From an uncultured Bacteroidales bacterium (GTDB lineage Bacteria > Bacteroidota > Bacteroidia > Bacteroidales > WCHB1-69): 64,000 nt of DNA. Below, in pieces: positions 34,040 through 42,145 of this stretch. Every line of letters begins with the position of its first letter. Positions within the stretch are counted from its first letter, which is position 1. The translations under genes were made by a program, and so were the position numbers. The notes below the pieces were generated by a model that was given only the letters and a program-made list of their open reading frames with translations, was not told the origin of the DNA and made no database searches. Location of the stretch: NCBI GenBank assembly GCA_905233625.1, contig CAJOFJ010000019.1, forward strand, positions 28,881-92,880, written 5' to 3'.

Positions 34040-34047
34040 CAAAGGTA
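34040..34047 (-). promoter_or_regulatory. Promoter -7 element (TACCTTTG) for the truncated paralogue
   Basis: Minus strand TACCTTTG, duplicated with its TGCAGTTGT flank from the metalloprotease gene. Confidence 0.5.
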
Positions 34048-34080
34048 TTGAAAATTTCTGGAATATTCACACATAAAGAA

Positions 34081-34635
34081 TTACTTAATAATTCTGTCGG
34101 CATTTTTTGACAGGAAACTTTCCCAGCCGGAGAAATGTTGTTTGGTGCCAAGCTGCACACGGTTTTGCAGGTGATGGCACACCGCCACGGCCAAGGCATC
34201 GGTGGCATCCAGGTATTTGATGTCATCGGGAAGAGGATACATCCGCTGCAACATCGCCGACACTTGCTCTTTGGCAGCGTTGCCATTGCCCGTGACCGAC
34301 TGCTTGATTTTTCGGGGCGAATACTCGTTGATTTCCAACTCTTTATGGATGCATGCCGCAATCACCACCCCTTGCGCACGGCCCAATTTTAACATGGATT
34401 GCGCGCTCTTGCCCAAAAAAGGCTCCTCAATGGCCAGAATAGTGGGGTGATACTGATCAATCAAGGCAGTGACAAATTCAAAAATCTGCCGCAATTTGGA
34501 CGACTGATCAGGCAGTTTCTTCAGGTTCAGCACATCCAAGGTGATGAGCTCGGACTTGACGGGAGTAGCCTTCAGCAAGGCATAGCCCATAATCTGGGTG
34601 CCGGGGTCAATACCTAAAATGATGTGTTCGTCCAT
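34081..34635 (-). CDS. ruvC: Crossover junction endodeoxyribonuclease RuvC
   Basis: RuvC cuts Holliday junctions after RuvAB branch migration. The 184-residue product from Met at 34635 begins MDEHIILGIDPGTQIMGYAL with the first catalytic Asp (D10), and has LAIEEPFLGKSAQSMLKLGR (catalytic Glu) and DATDALAVAVCHH (two catalytic Asp) near the end. The frame also holds an ATG at 34650, but the shorter form fits the family. The gap upstream is filled with repeats. Confidence 0.97.
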   Translation of the reverse strand: MDEHIILGIDPGTQIMGYALLKATPVKSELITLDVLNLKKLPDQSSKLRQIFEFVTALIDQYHPTILAIEEPFLGKSAQSMLKLGRAQGVVIAACIHKELEINEYSPRKIKQSVTGNGNAAKEQVSAMLQRMYPLPDDIKYLDATDALAVAVCHHLQNRVQLGTKQHFSGWESFLSKNADRIIK

Positions 34636-34637
34636 AC

Positions 34638-34765
34638 TATTTAAATTCAAAATTCAGAGTTCAAAGTTCAGAGTTTAATGTTTAATGTTTAGAGTTTAGG
34701 GGTTAATGGTAAGGAGAGTTTGGAAGGACATTTTCAGTTTTCAGTTTTCAACTTTCAGTTTTATA
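34638..34765. repeat. Family C heptad repeat tract upstream of ruvC
   Basis: Direct heptads around TTCAAAA/TTCAGAG/TTCAAAG, then TTTAATG-TTTAATG-TTTAGAG-TTTAGGG, and after a gap TTTTCAG-TTTTCAG-TTTTCAA-CTTTCAG. The 7-base step holds through several word changes. Confidence 0.7.
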
Positions 34766-34840
34766 TCTCCCCTCGAGCACGCAGTGCGAGACTCCCCTTT
34801 GGACGAAGTCCACTCCCCTCGAGCGTAGCGAGACTCCCCC
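34766..34840. repeat. Family B array: three hairpin units
   Basis: Constant ACTCCCCTCGAG-type frames separate the hairpins GCAC-GCA-GTGC (34777-34787), GGAC-GAA-GTCC (34801-34811) and GAGCGTAGCGAG. Reverse orientation relative to 18766 and 49449. Confidence 0.8.
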
Positions 34841-35292
34841 TAATTTCTATCCCTTCGCAATGCCAACACCCTGCTACTATAATCAATCACCGCCTGGTAT
34901 TTCATCAGGAAATCGCTACCTATAATGCCATGAATCAACGGTTTATGCATCATTTTATAAGCCTCATTGATATTGCTCATATCCAACAACACGATATCAT
35001 ATTGTTTCAGCAGGAAGCGTCCCAAACGCAGATTCTGGATAGTGCTGAGTTTGCTCTCGAAATCAGAAGTGCCCACCCCCACATTCAGTCCGTCGTTATC
35101 TTCCATGCTCAATTCCGGCAGCAAATCGCGGATAAAATTCAGGTCAAAGCAGGAATGGGAGGCTCCGGTGTCGATAATGACATTCAACGGACGGCCTTCG
35201 ATAGTCGCCTTGGCCACCAAATGATAATTGTCCGGCTCCAACGCCACTACTTTAAATTTAATATGGTATAGTTTGGATTTCAGAGACGGCAT
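34840..35292 (-). CDS. Retropepsin-like aspartyl protease
   Basis: A 150-residue single-domain clan AA protein. The catalytic motif is NVIIDTGASHSCFD (DTGA near residue 41), followed by the flap region and the second hallmark GIIGSDFLMKYQAVIDY, as in DUF4124-type and Ddi1-like bacterial retropepsins. Such proteins act as homodimers. No signal peptide is seen, so it is probably cytoplasmic. It starts 1 base after the corA stop, so the pair is an operon; a joint role is not obvious. The 3' end touches the family B array. Confidence 0.85.
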   Translation of the reverse strand: MPSLKSKLYHIKFKVVALEPDNYHLVAKATIEGRPLNVIIDTGASHSCFDLNFIRDLLPELSMEDNDGLNVGVGTSDFESKLSTIQNLRLGRFLLKQYDIVLLDMSNINEAYKMMHKPLIHGIIGSDFLMKYQAVIDYSSRVLALRRDRN

Positions 35293-35293
35293 T

Positions 35294-36205
35294 TCACATC
35301 CACTTTTTCTTTCTGAAATACAACAACAGGCAGATGGCTATCACGAAACAAAAGACCATCACTATCCAGAAGGCATACGGTTTATCGCTGAGTGGCAATC
35401 CGACGTTCATTCCGTAAACACCTGTGATAAAGGTCAATGGCAGCACAATCGTTGAGATGATGGTGAGCATACGCATAATCTCGTTGGTCTTGTTGGTCTG
35501 CAACGAATCAAAAGTATTGGAGAGGCCGGCTACCAATTCGCCATAGTCGTCAATCATATCCCACATCTTTTGGTAGAAGTCAAGGATATTGCCCCAGTAG
35601 TCTTCCATGTCCTCGGCAAAACCTTTCACCTCGCCCGACTCGAACTTGTGAAAGAGTCGCAGCTGTGGTTTGAAGATGGTATTCATCTGGATGATATTCT
35701 TGCGGAAGCGGGAAATCTGCCCGATGATGTCACCAGGTTTGCTGTCGAACAATTCACGGCTGATGGTATCCAGCTCGCTGCCCATGCGTTCTACCAAGAG
35801 GAAGGTTTCTTTCATCATGCGATAGAGCACCTTATACAGAATAGCGTCGCTGGTGCCGCCGATGTCGTCCTCATCCACTTCCTCGGGGTTCACCTTGGTG
35901 AGGTCGAAGAGGTCCTGCACCACATAATGCGAATTTCCGACGGTAATAATGTAGTCTTGTCCCCAGAAAATTTTCGTCTCCTCGGTTTTCACCAAGTTGG
36001 TACGCTTGTCCATCAGCGGAAAATGCAATACCATAAAATAATAGTCGTCATAAACGTCTATTTTCGGTCGTTGAACGAAGCTGGAGCAGTCGTCTATGTC
36101 CAAAGGGTGAAAATGAAAGTTATCTTCTAAAAAATCCAAATCCTCAACCGTGGGATTGGTGATATGATGCCATTTCAGCGTTCCGAAATCAATGGTATCC
36201 ACCAT
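35294..36205 (-). CDS. corA: CorA-type magnesium/cobalt transporter
   Basis: A 303-residue divalent cation channel. The N-terminal two thirds form the cytoplasmic alpha/beta and helical funnel; two C-terminal membrane segments flank the selectivity motif YGMNVGLPLS (GMN). The second segment (AFWIVMVFCFVIAICLLLYF) is followed by RKKKW. Length and order are as in CorA family members. It is co-transcribed with the retropepsin gene and preceded by a TATTTTTG promoter. Confidence 0.95.
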   Translation of the reverse strand: MVDTIDFGTLKWHHITNPTVEDLDFLEDNFHFHPLDIDDCSSFVQRPKIDVYDDYYFMVLHFPLMDKRTNLVKTEETKIFWGQDYIITVGNSHYVVQDLFDLTKVNPEEVDEDDIGGTSDAILYKVLYRMMKETFLLVERMGSELDTISRELFDSKPGDIIGQISRFRKNIIQMNTIFKPQLRLFHKFESGEVKGFAEDMEDYWGNILDFYQKMWDMIDDYGELVAGLSNTFDSLQTNKTNEIMRMLTIISTIVLPLTFITGVYGMNVGLPLSDKPYAFWIVMVFCFVIAICLLLYFRKKKWM

Positions 36206-36280
36206 TGTAACCTCCTTTCTTCTCTATGGACGGGAAAACGAATTTCTACATTCCTGATTAGTATTTTAATTTTTGACCTG

Positions 36281-36288
36281 CAAAAATA
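36281..36288 (-). promoter_or_regulatory. Promoter -7 element (TATTTTTG) for corA
   Basis: Minus strand TATTTTTG 75 bases before the corA ATG; it lies between the tRNA gene and corA. Confidence 0.5.
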
Positions 36289-36344
36289 AAAAAAATACTT
36301 GAACTCGCGGCAAAAAAAGAAGGAAAATGACAGAAAAAGAAAAA

Positions 36345-36421
36345 TGGCGACCCCGGGGGGATTCAAACCCTCGACCTTCAGAACCGGAATCTGACGCTCT
36401 ATTCAGCTAAGCTACGGGGCC
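36345..36421 (-). tRNA. tRNA-Arg (anticodon CCG)
   Basis: A 77-base cloverleaf including the encoded CCA. Acceptor GGCCCCG pairs with CGGGGTC, the anticodon arm is TCAGA-TTCCGGT-TCTGA with anticodon CCG, and the T arm is GAGGG-TTTGAAT-CCCCC with one A-C mismatch. It decodes CGG. A TATTTTTG promoter lies 13 bases upstream. Confidence 0.95.
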
Positions 36422-36434
36422 GTGTTTCCGCCGG

Positions 36435-36442
36435 CAAAAATA
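36435..36442 (-). promoter_or_regulatory. Promoter -7 element (TATTTTTG) for tRNA-Arg
   Basis: Minus strand TATTTTTG 13 bases upstream of the 5' end of the mature tRNA. Confidence 0.55.
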
Positions 36443-36452
36443 CAAAAATTAT

Positions 36453-36600
36453 TAATGTGCTAATGAGATAATGTGCTAATGTGCTAATTCAATTAGTAAA
36501 TGGATAAATTTATTTTGCAATGGGCGATGAGCTGTGAGCTGTGAGTGATTTGTGCTGAAAGCACATTATCTTATTAACCCCTAACAAGGCCGAAGGCCGC
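36453..36600. repeat. Family D tract and mini-hairpins, no gene
   Basis: Starts with TAATGTGCTAATG words (36453-36502), then GAGCTGTGAGCTGTGAG, then two hairpins with GAA loops, GTGCT-GAA-AGCAC (36552-36564) and GGCC-GAA-GGCC (36588-36598). No coding potential seen in the gap of 36422-36783 apart from the ABC promoter. Confidence 0.65.
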
Positions 36601-36729
36601 AGCATATTTCCCTATTTCTTCCAAAATTTGTATAAAAAAAAAGATGTTTTTTTGACAAAAATCACATTGTATTGATTTTCAGTGATTTAAAATTTTTATT
36701 TTATGATACAACGTATTGGTAAAATGCAC

Positions 36730-36760
36730 TACTTTTGCAGTGTACTATTTCACTAATACA
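36730..36760 (+). promoter_or_regulatory. Promoter and GntR/YtrA-type operator of the ABC transporter operon
   Basis: TACTTTTG (36730-36737) is followed at once by an inverted repeat TGTACTA-N6-TAATACA (36741-36760), matching 6 of 7 bases between arms. It covers the expected transcription start, an ideal place for repression by the GntR protein encoded last in the operon. Confidence 0.65.
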
Positions 36761-36783
36761 GTAATACATTAAAAACAGATACA

Positions 36784-37629
36784 ATGATTCAATTACAAAA
36801 CATCAACTTCAGCTATCACAAAGGCAGGACGATTTTCGACGACCTCAGCCTTTCGTTGCAGGGTGGACACATTTACGGACTGTTCGGTAAGAACGGCGCT
36901 GGCAAAACCACCCTTCTCAAAATCATGTCTGGACTGCGTTTTGCCAATAGGGGCACTTCCACCACCCTGGGCCAACGCGCCGAATTGCGCAAAGCAGAAA
37001 TGCTCAAAGATTTGTACTTCTTGCAGGAAGAGATTTATGTGCCAGCCATCAGCATTCGAGACTATGTGAAATGCTATGCCCCTTTCTACGAGAATTTCGA
37101 CAACGAGCAGTTCGAAGAATATTTGCATCTTTTTGAAATCACTTCGATGAACGACAAGCTTACTGCGCTGTCGCACGGACAGCGCAAGAAAGTCATCATC
37201 AGTTTCGCTCTGGCCACCAACACCAAAATATTGCTCATGGACGAGCCCACCAATGGACTGGACATCCCTTCCAAAGGAATTTTCCGCAAAATCATGACCA
37301 TGGCTGCCACTGAAGAAAGACTTATCCTCATCTCCACCCATCAGGTACGCGACCTGCACTGCCTCATCGACGCGGTGGTCATCCTCGACAACGGACATAT
37401 CCTGCTGAATGCCAATGCGGACGACATCACCGACAAGCTCTGCTTCAAAATCACAGACGACACCGGCACCGACGAGCCCATTTTGTACTGCGAGGAGAAC
37501 CTCCGCGGCAACCTCCTGGTGACCGAAAACATCCATCATATTGAGACCAAACTCGATATAGAACTGCTGTTCAACGCCGTCATGCTGAACAAAGAACGCA
37601 TCAACGAATTGTTTAACGCTAAAAATTAA
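36784..37629 (+). CDS. ABC transporter ATP-binding protein
   Basis: A 281-residue ABC ATPase of the ABC-2 exporter type. It shows Walker A GLFGKNGAGKTTLLK near residue 34, the signature LSHGQRKKV, Walker B ILLMDEPTNGLD and the H-loop ILISTHQVRDL. The remaining C-terminal 60 residues are a small regulatory extension. It is the first gene of an operon with a membrane permease (5-base gap) and a GntR regulator. Substrate unknown; similar trios in Firmicutes respond to cell-wall antibiotics or bacitracin-like stress, which is only an analogy here. Confidence 0.93.
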   Translation: MIQLQNINFSYHKGRTIFDDLSLSLQGGHIYGLFGKNGAGKTTLLKIMSGLRFANRGTSTTLGQRAELRKAEMLKDLYFLQEEIYVPAISIRDYVKCYAPFYENFDNEQFEEYLHLFEITSMNDKLTALSHGQRKKVIISFALATNTKILLMDEPTNGLDIPSKGIFRKIMTMAATEERLILISTHQVRDLHCLIDAVVILDNGHILLNANADDITDKLCFKITDDTGTDEPILYCEENLRGNLLVTENIHHIETKLDIELLFNAVMLNKERINELFNAKN

Positions 37630-37634
37630 GGACC

Positions 37635-38339
37635 ATGAATACAAAAAACATATTCCATCTCATCAGAAGATATTTCATAGAAAGCGGAAGAAAAGACATC
37701 ACCACCTTTGTTCTTATTGTCCTGATTATCACCCTTTTCAGCTTTTTTTCTGTTTCGGGAAGCATTAGCGACAGCATGATGGTGTTTCTCTTATTTTTGA
37801 TGGGTTTCCTCTATGCCGGCAGAATCTTTAACATATTCCAGCCCACCGGAAGAGCGATCCACTACCTGACCATCCCAGCATCCAACATTGAAAAAACCAT
37901 TGCCAACGGTTTCTTGGTATACATCTATTACAACATCCTGCTTATCGTCGCCTTACTCCTGGGAAACTTCCTTGGCGGAATGGCCCACAAACTGCTGGAT
38001 CCCGAATATCACTACATTTTCTATATGCCTTTTGATCTGGACAACCTGATTTTGATACTCGTTTTCGAATCGATATTCATATTTGGCTCTATATACTTCA
38101 AACAGCGTGCCGCCATAAAAACAGCCCTTGTGATCTTTGCTTTCTTTCTCTTTTTCATCATTATAGACACAACCATCATGGGAAGATATTTCATTCAATC
38201 AAATCCTAAAAATATTCAAATGGCACAGGAAACGCTTAATAATATTAATGGCGAATTAATAGAATATACCCTCAGCATTCTGGCTTTTGCTTTTTTCAAT
38301 TTCATGACCTGGTTACGCTTAAGAGAAACGGAGGCCTAA
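37635..38339 (+). CDS. ABC-2 type permease
   Basis: A 234-residue protein with six hydrophobic segments, first a pair (about 22-60), then four more, and short loops, fitting the membrane half of an ABC-2 exporter. It has no recognisable substrate domain. It follows the ATPase gene after 5 bases and precedes the GntR gene by 1 base, so it is the partner subunit of this transporter. Confidence 0.82.
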   Translation: MNTKNIFHLIRRYFIESGRKDITTFVLIVLIITLFSFFSVSGSISDSMMVFLLFLMGFLYAGRIFNIFQPTGRAIHYLTIPASNIEKTIANGFLVYIYYNILLIVALLLGNFLGGMAHKLLDPEYHYIFYMPFDLDNLILILVFESIFIFGSIYFKQRAAIKTALVIFAFFLFFIIIDTTIMGRYFIQSNPKNIQMAQETLNNINGELIEYTLSILAFAFFNFMTWLRLRETEA

Positions 38340-38340
38340 G

Positions 38341-38700
38341 ATGAATTTCAACGAGAACAAAGCCATATATCTGCAGATTGCCGAGTGGGTTTTCGAGCAG
38401 ATTCTGAACGGAAAATGGAAAGACGGCGACCGTATTCTGTCGGTACGTGAGTTGGGCTTGCATCTGGAAGTTAATCCTAACACAATCCTGCGTTCCTACG
38501 ATTTCCTGCAAAAACTGGAAATTATCGTGAACCGCCGTGGTGTAGGCTATTTTGTAGCTCCCAACGCATCCGAAAAAATCATAAATTACCGACGGAAACA
38601 GTTTGTGGAAGAAGATGTTCCGGCATTTTTCAAAACCATGAAACTGGTGAGGATGAATTGGGAAGAACTGGCAGAACTATACCAGGGCGTTAAAAGCTGA
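38341..38700 (+). CDS. GntR-family (YtrA-type) regulator
   Basis: A 119-residue protein with an N-terminal winged helix (NKAIYLQIAEWVFEQILNGK, RILSVRELGLHLEVNPNTILRSYDFLQKLEIIVNRRGVGYFV) and only a short C-terminal dimer helix, as in the YtrA subfamily. Such regulators repress ABC transporter operons beside them. It is the third gene, and an inverted repeat overlaps the operon promoter at 36741. The signal that relieves repression is unknown. It ends in TGA. Confidence 0.9.
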   Translation: MNFNENKAIYLQIAEWVFEQILNGKWKDGDRILSVRELGLHLEVNPNTILRSYDFLQKLEIIVNRRGVGYFVAPNASEKIINYRRKQFVEEDVPAFFKTMKLVRMNWEELAELYQGVKS

Positions 38701-38702
38701 GG

Positions 38703-38762
38703 AATTTGAATTCAAAGTTCAAAGTTCAGAATTCAAATCTTTCAACTTTGGATTTTGAATTT
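38703..38762. repeat. Family C heptad repeats, inverted arms
   Basis: AATTCAAAGTTCAAAGTTCAG on the left and CAACTTTGGATTTTGAATTT on the right form a long imperfect hairpin after the GntR gene. Confidence 0.65.
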
Positions 38763-38803
38763 AATTAACATATTAGCAAATTAAATAATTAGCACATTTT
38801 TTG
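38763..38803. repeat. Family D tract running into a promoter
   Basis: TTAACATATTAGCAAATTAA, then ATAATTAGCACATTTTTTG, ending next to the -7 element at 38804. Confidence 0.5.
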
Positions 38804-38811
38804 TATTTTTG
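38804..38811 (+). promoter_or_regulatory. Promoter -7 element (TATTTTTG) for the small lipoprotein gene
   Basis: TATTTTTG 19 bases before the ATG at 38831. Confidence 0.6.
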
Positions 38812-38830
38812 CAATTTAAATGATTTTATC

Positions 38831-39010
38831 ATGAAAAAGTATACCAACAAAATATTGATAGCAGTTGGAATTATTGTTCTGATATGCAATATCGTGCTTG
38901 TTTCATGCACGATGAGCCGTTTTTCGGAATACACTGACGATTCGTCCGATATGTACGATGATTACTACTATGACGACGATGATTATATAATGGACGACGA
39001 ATGGCATTGA
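38831..39010 (+). CDS. Tiny Asp/Tyr-rich lipoprotein-like protein
   Basis: A 59-residue product: basic start MKKYTNKILIAVGIIVLICN, then IVLVSC (lipobox-like, Cys near residue 26) and a tail DDSSDMYDDYYYDDDDYIMD made almost only of Asp, Tyr and Met. The acidic tail could bind calcium or other cations, or a basic partner; this is a guess from composition. The longer frame from 38801 is rejected because the promoter lies inside it. It is followed by the M16 protease gene after 33 bases. Confidence 0.6.
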   Translation: MKKYTNKILIAVGIIVLICNIVLVSCTMSRFSEYTDDSSDMYDDYYYDDDDYIMDDEWH

Positions 39011-39043
39011 TAATTAACAGTTGACAATTAATAATTTATAGAT

Positions 39044-42000
39044 ATGGCGAAAAAAATCAGTGTTTTTATTTTATTGATTTTCTGTGTTTTAATTTCTTTT
39101 GCCCAAAAAGGGAAATTAGAGGTTAAAATGGTCTATTTGGACAATGGCATGAAAGTTTTGCTATGTGAAGACCATTCCAAATCAGAAATTTACGGAGGTA
39201 TCTGTGTCCATGCAGGTAGCAAAAACGACCCGCCGGAAGCCACCGGTATGGCACATTATTTGGAACACATGATGTTCAAAGGAACGGATAAAATTGGCAC
39301 ATTGAACTGGACAGCGGAGAAACCCCTGATTGACAAAATCTCCACCCTGTACGACAATTTATCCATGTCTAACGATGATAAGGAAAAAAAGAAAATTCTG
39401 AAAGAACTGAACAAACTGAGTGCGGAGGCCGCCCAATACGCCATTCCCAACGAAGTGGATGCCATTTTGGGTCAAATCGGCAGTACCAATGTGAATGCCT
39501 TTACCAGCAACGACTTCACGGTTTATCACAACATTTTCCCCTCTGGAGAACTGGAAAAATGGGCTGTTATTTATGCCGAGCGTTTCAGACAGCCGGTTTT
39601 CCGTTTGTTCCAGTCTGAACTGGAAGCCGTATATGAAGAATACAACATGTATTCCGATGACCCGTTTTCCGTGTACCAGGAAGACGTGATGGCCGCGGTT
39701 TACAAAGACCATCCTTACGGCGTGCCCGTCATTGGCTACCCCGAACATATCAAGAACCCAAGCATGTCGAAAATGTACACTTTCTTCAACACTTTCTATA
39801 GACCCCGTAACATGACGTTGATTTTGGTGGGTAACTTCAGAATTAACAATGCATTGGAAATTCTCAATAGAGCATGGGGAACAAAAGCGTCAAAGAAGTC
39901 TTCTATCGAAGCACCTTTCAGAGAGGGTCCACAATTCAAAAAAGCCGAAAAGACCGAAAACATTGAAAAGGCCCTCATGACAACAAAAAACAGGGAAGAG
40001 GCTGAAGCCTTGGCAATCCAAAACGAAAACAAATCAATCGACAAAAAAGGTATACCGTCATCATACCATTCCCTACCAACATGGCAAGGGAAACAAATCA
40101 TCACAACCGCCCAAACCCCTATTAAAATCGGAACAGTATGTTTCCAAACGGTGGCGGACAAAAACACCGACGCACAATTGTTAGACCTTTGCGCAGAGAT
40201 TCTTAGCAACGGATTTTCTACTGGTTTATGTGATAAACTATTGAATAACAATTTGTTATATTCATTTTCGGCTTATAATTACAGTTTGTCCGATGCAGGA
40301 GCGTTTTACCTGATGTACTGTCCTAAAATGGACGGGCAAAGCCATGAAGAAGCTGAAAAACTGATCATGGAAAACCTTGAAAAATTGAAAAAAGGAGAAT
40401 TCAGCGACCAACTGTTCGAAGCAGTAAAAATGAACTACTTGAAAGATCAGCAGTCAGCTTTGGAAAACATCGAATCCAAATTCTACACCGTTTTGTCATT
40501 GGATATGGAAAACAAAACTTCGGATGAATATAACAAAGAAATCCTGAGGATTGAAACATTGACCAAACAAGACTTAATAGATGTGGCTAATAAGTATTTC
40601 AATGAAAACATGTTGATTTACCGTTCGAATATCGGCAGCAAGAAAACCAACACCATTGAAAAGCCCAACTGGAAGCCCATCACCTCGAGCAATGCGGACA
40701 AACACTCTGATTTTTCCGAAAGTCTGAACCAATACGTTTCCGAACCATCCAAAATCCAGAAAATCAGTTTTGAAAAAGATGTCGTCATCATCCCTGTCAA
40801 CAATGCGTTTGATCTATATGCTTCTCCAAACCCCTGCAATGATATCTTTACGTTAAACCTGATTTTCAAATATGGCACAATCCATAATCCAGCTTTGGAA
40901 CAGGCTGTTTCCTATTTTAATTTGCAAGGTTCACAAGAAAAGAAATTTGAAGACTTCAGTCTGATGCTGCAAGCTATGGGAGCCGATATGAAACTCTATA
41001 CCGATGATAATCATTTGGTCGTCAGTATTGAAGGTTTTGATAAAGATTTTGACAAGATTTTGAACTTATGTTCAGAAAAACTGTATAAGCCTGCCAATGA
41101 CAAAACCAAACTCAATATTTTGTTGGAAGATCATGTCAATACCATGAAGGTCATCAAAGAAGACTGCTCGGCAATGGGACGTGTACTTTACAATTATGCT
41201 ATATATGGAAAGAATTCACCCTATTTGAAAGAACCCTCCACCGAACAGATCAAGAAATTCGAAGGAATGGACCTTTTGGATATGGTACAACGCGCTATGC
41301 AGAACGAAGGTGTGATTACCTATGTGGGCAACAAGGAAGCTCGTACTGTTCAACAGGCTATTCAGCAGTATTTTAATCTGTTCAATACCGATATTAAACA
41401 GAAGAAAGCTGATGCTTCTTTAAACATGTCGGGGTTCAAAACAAAAGAAAACACCAAAAAAGAAAAAAGGATTCAAGTCAGACCGGTGATGGATTATCAA
41501 GAACCTATGATTTATGTCCTTCATAACAGCAAATTTATCCAAAGTAATATTTATTTCTATATTCCCAGTCAAACCATAAACACCGAAAACAAAGTCCGCT
41601 CAAAACTGTTCAATGAATACTATAATGGCGGTATGAATGGTGTTATCTTCCAAAATATCAGAGAATTGCGTTCTTTAGGATATTCTGCCTATGGTTATTT
41701 CACCTACGACATTCTCAACCGGCGAAACGCTTACATGATGGGCTTTCTGGGTACTCAGGCAGACAAGACCATCGACGGCATTGTAGCCATGTCTGAATTG
41801 CTGAAAACCTTCCAATTGAAGCAAGAAAAATTCGAAACCGCCAAGCTATCATTGGTCAAGCAATATGAGGCGGAACATATCGGTTTCAGGGATATTCCCC
41901 AACAGGTATATCTATGGACCCTGGAAGGATATGATTCCGACCCGAGATCCACCATCACCTCAATGACGGTGGGATTCAAATCCAACAATATTGCCGATTT

Positions 42001-42133
42001 TTTCAATAATTATATCGGTAACAGACCGATAATTATCACCATTGCTGGCAATACCAATCGTATCAACAAAAAACAACTGGCTAAATTTGGAAAAGTCACT
42101 TATCTGAAATACAGCGATATTCTTAACGATTAG
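39044..42133 (+). CDS. M16-family zinc protease (insulinase/PqqL type)
   Basis: A 1029-residue periplasmic or secreted peptidase. Signal peptide residues 1-20 (ending ISFAQ), then the inverted zinc site HYLEH (71-75), with the third ligand expected in SELEAVYEEY (191-200). Four M16 domains fit the length: two N-terminal (active and inactive) and two C-terminal ones in which the zinc motif is absent. Such two-chain-in-one proteins degrade peptides, sometimes those imported from outside. It is followed after 12 bases by an OppB-like permease gene, suggesting a peptide-handling link. Confidence 0.93.
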   Translation: MAKKISVFILLIFCVLISFAQKGKLEVKMVYLDNGMKVLLCEDHSKSEIYGGICVHAGSKNDPPEATGMAHYLEHMMFKGTDKIGTLNWTAEKPLIDKISTLYDNLSMSNDDKEKKKILKELNKLSAEAAQYAIPNEVDAILGQIGSTNVNAFTSNDFTVYHNIFPSGELEKWAVIYAERFRQPVFRLFQSELEAVYEEYNMYSDDPFSVYQEDVMAAVYKDHPYGVPVIGYPEHIKNPSMSKMYTFFNTFYRPRNMTLILVGNFRINNALEILNRAWGTKASKKSSIEAPFREGPQFKKAEKTENIEKALMTTKNREEAEALAIQNENKSIDKKGIPSSYHSLPTWQGKQIITTAQTPIKIGTVCFQTVADKNTDAQLLDLCAEILSNGFSTGLCDKLLNNNLLYSFSAYNYSLSDAGAFYLMYCPKMDGQSHEEAEKLIMENLEKLKKGEFSDQLFEAVKMNYLKDQQSALENIESKFYTVLSLDMENKTSDEYNKEILRIETLTKQDLIDVANKYFNENMLIYRSNIGSKKTNTIEKPNWKPITSSNADKHSDFSESLNQYVSEPSKIQKISFEKDVVIIPVNNAFDLYASPNPCNDIFTLNLIFKYGTIHNPALEQAVSYFNLQGSQEKKFEDFSLMLQAMGADMKLYTDDNHLVVSIEGFDKDFDKILNLCSEKLYKPANDKTKLNILLEDHVNTMKVIKEDCSAMGRVLYNYAIYGKNSPYLKEPSTEQIKKFEGMDLLDMVQRAMQNEGVITYVGNKEARTVQQAIQQYFNLFNTDIKQKKADASLNMSGFKTKENTKKEKRIQVRPVMDYQEPMIYVLHNSKFIQSNIYFYIPSQTINTENKVRSKLFNEYYNGGMNGVIFQNIRELRSLGYSAYGYFTYDILNRRNAYMMGFLGTQADKTIDGIVAMSELLKTFQLKQEKFETAKLSLVKQYEAEHIGFRDIPQQVYLWTLEGYDSDPRSTITSMTVGFKSNNIADFFNNYIGNRPIIITIAGNTNRINKKQLAKFGKVTYLKYSDILND

Positions 42134-42145
42134 TTCTGACAAGAC

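Noticed and set aside
36793..37644. Long minus-strand ORF opposite the ABC ATPase gene
   Set aside because: Shadow frame of a clear ABC ATPase; its peptide has no domain-like pattern.
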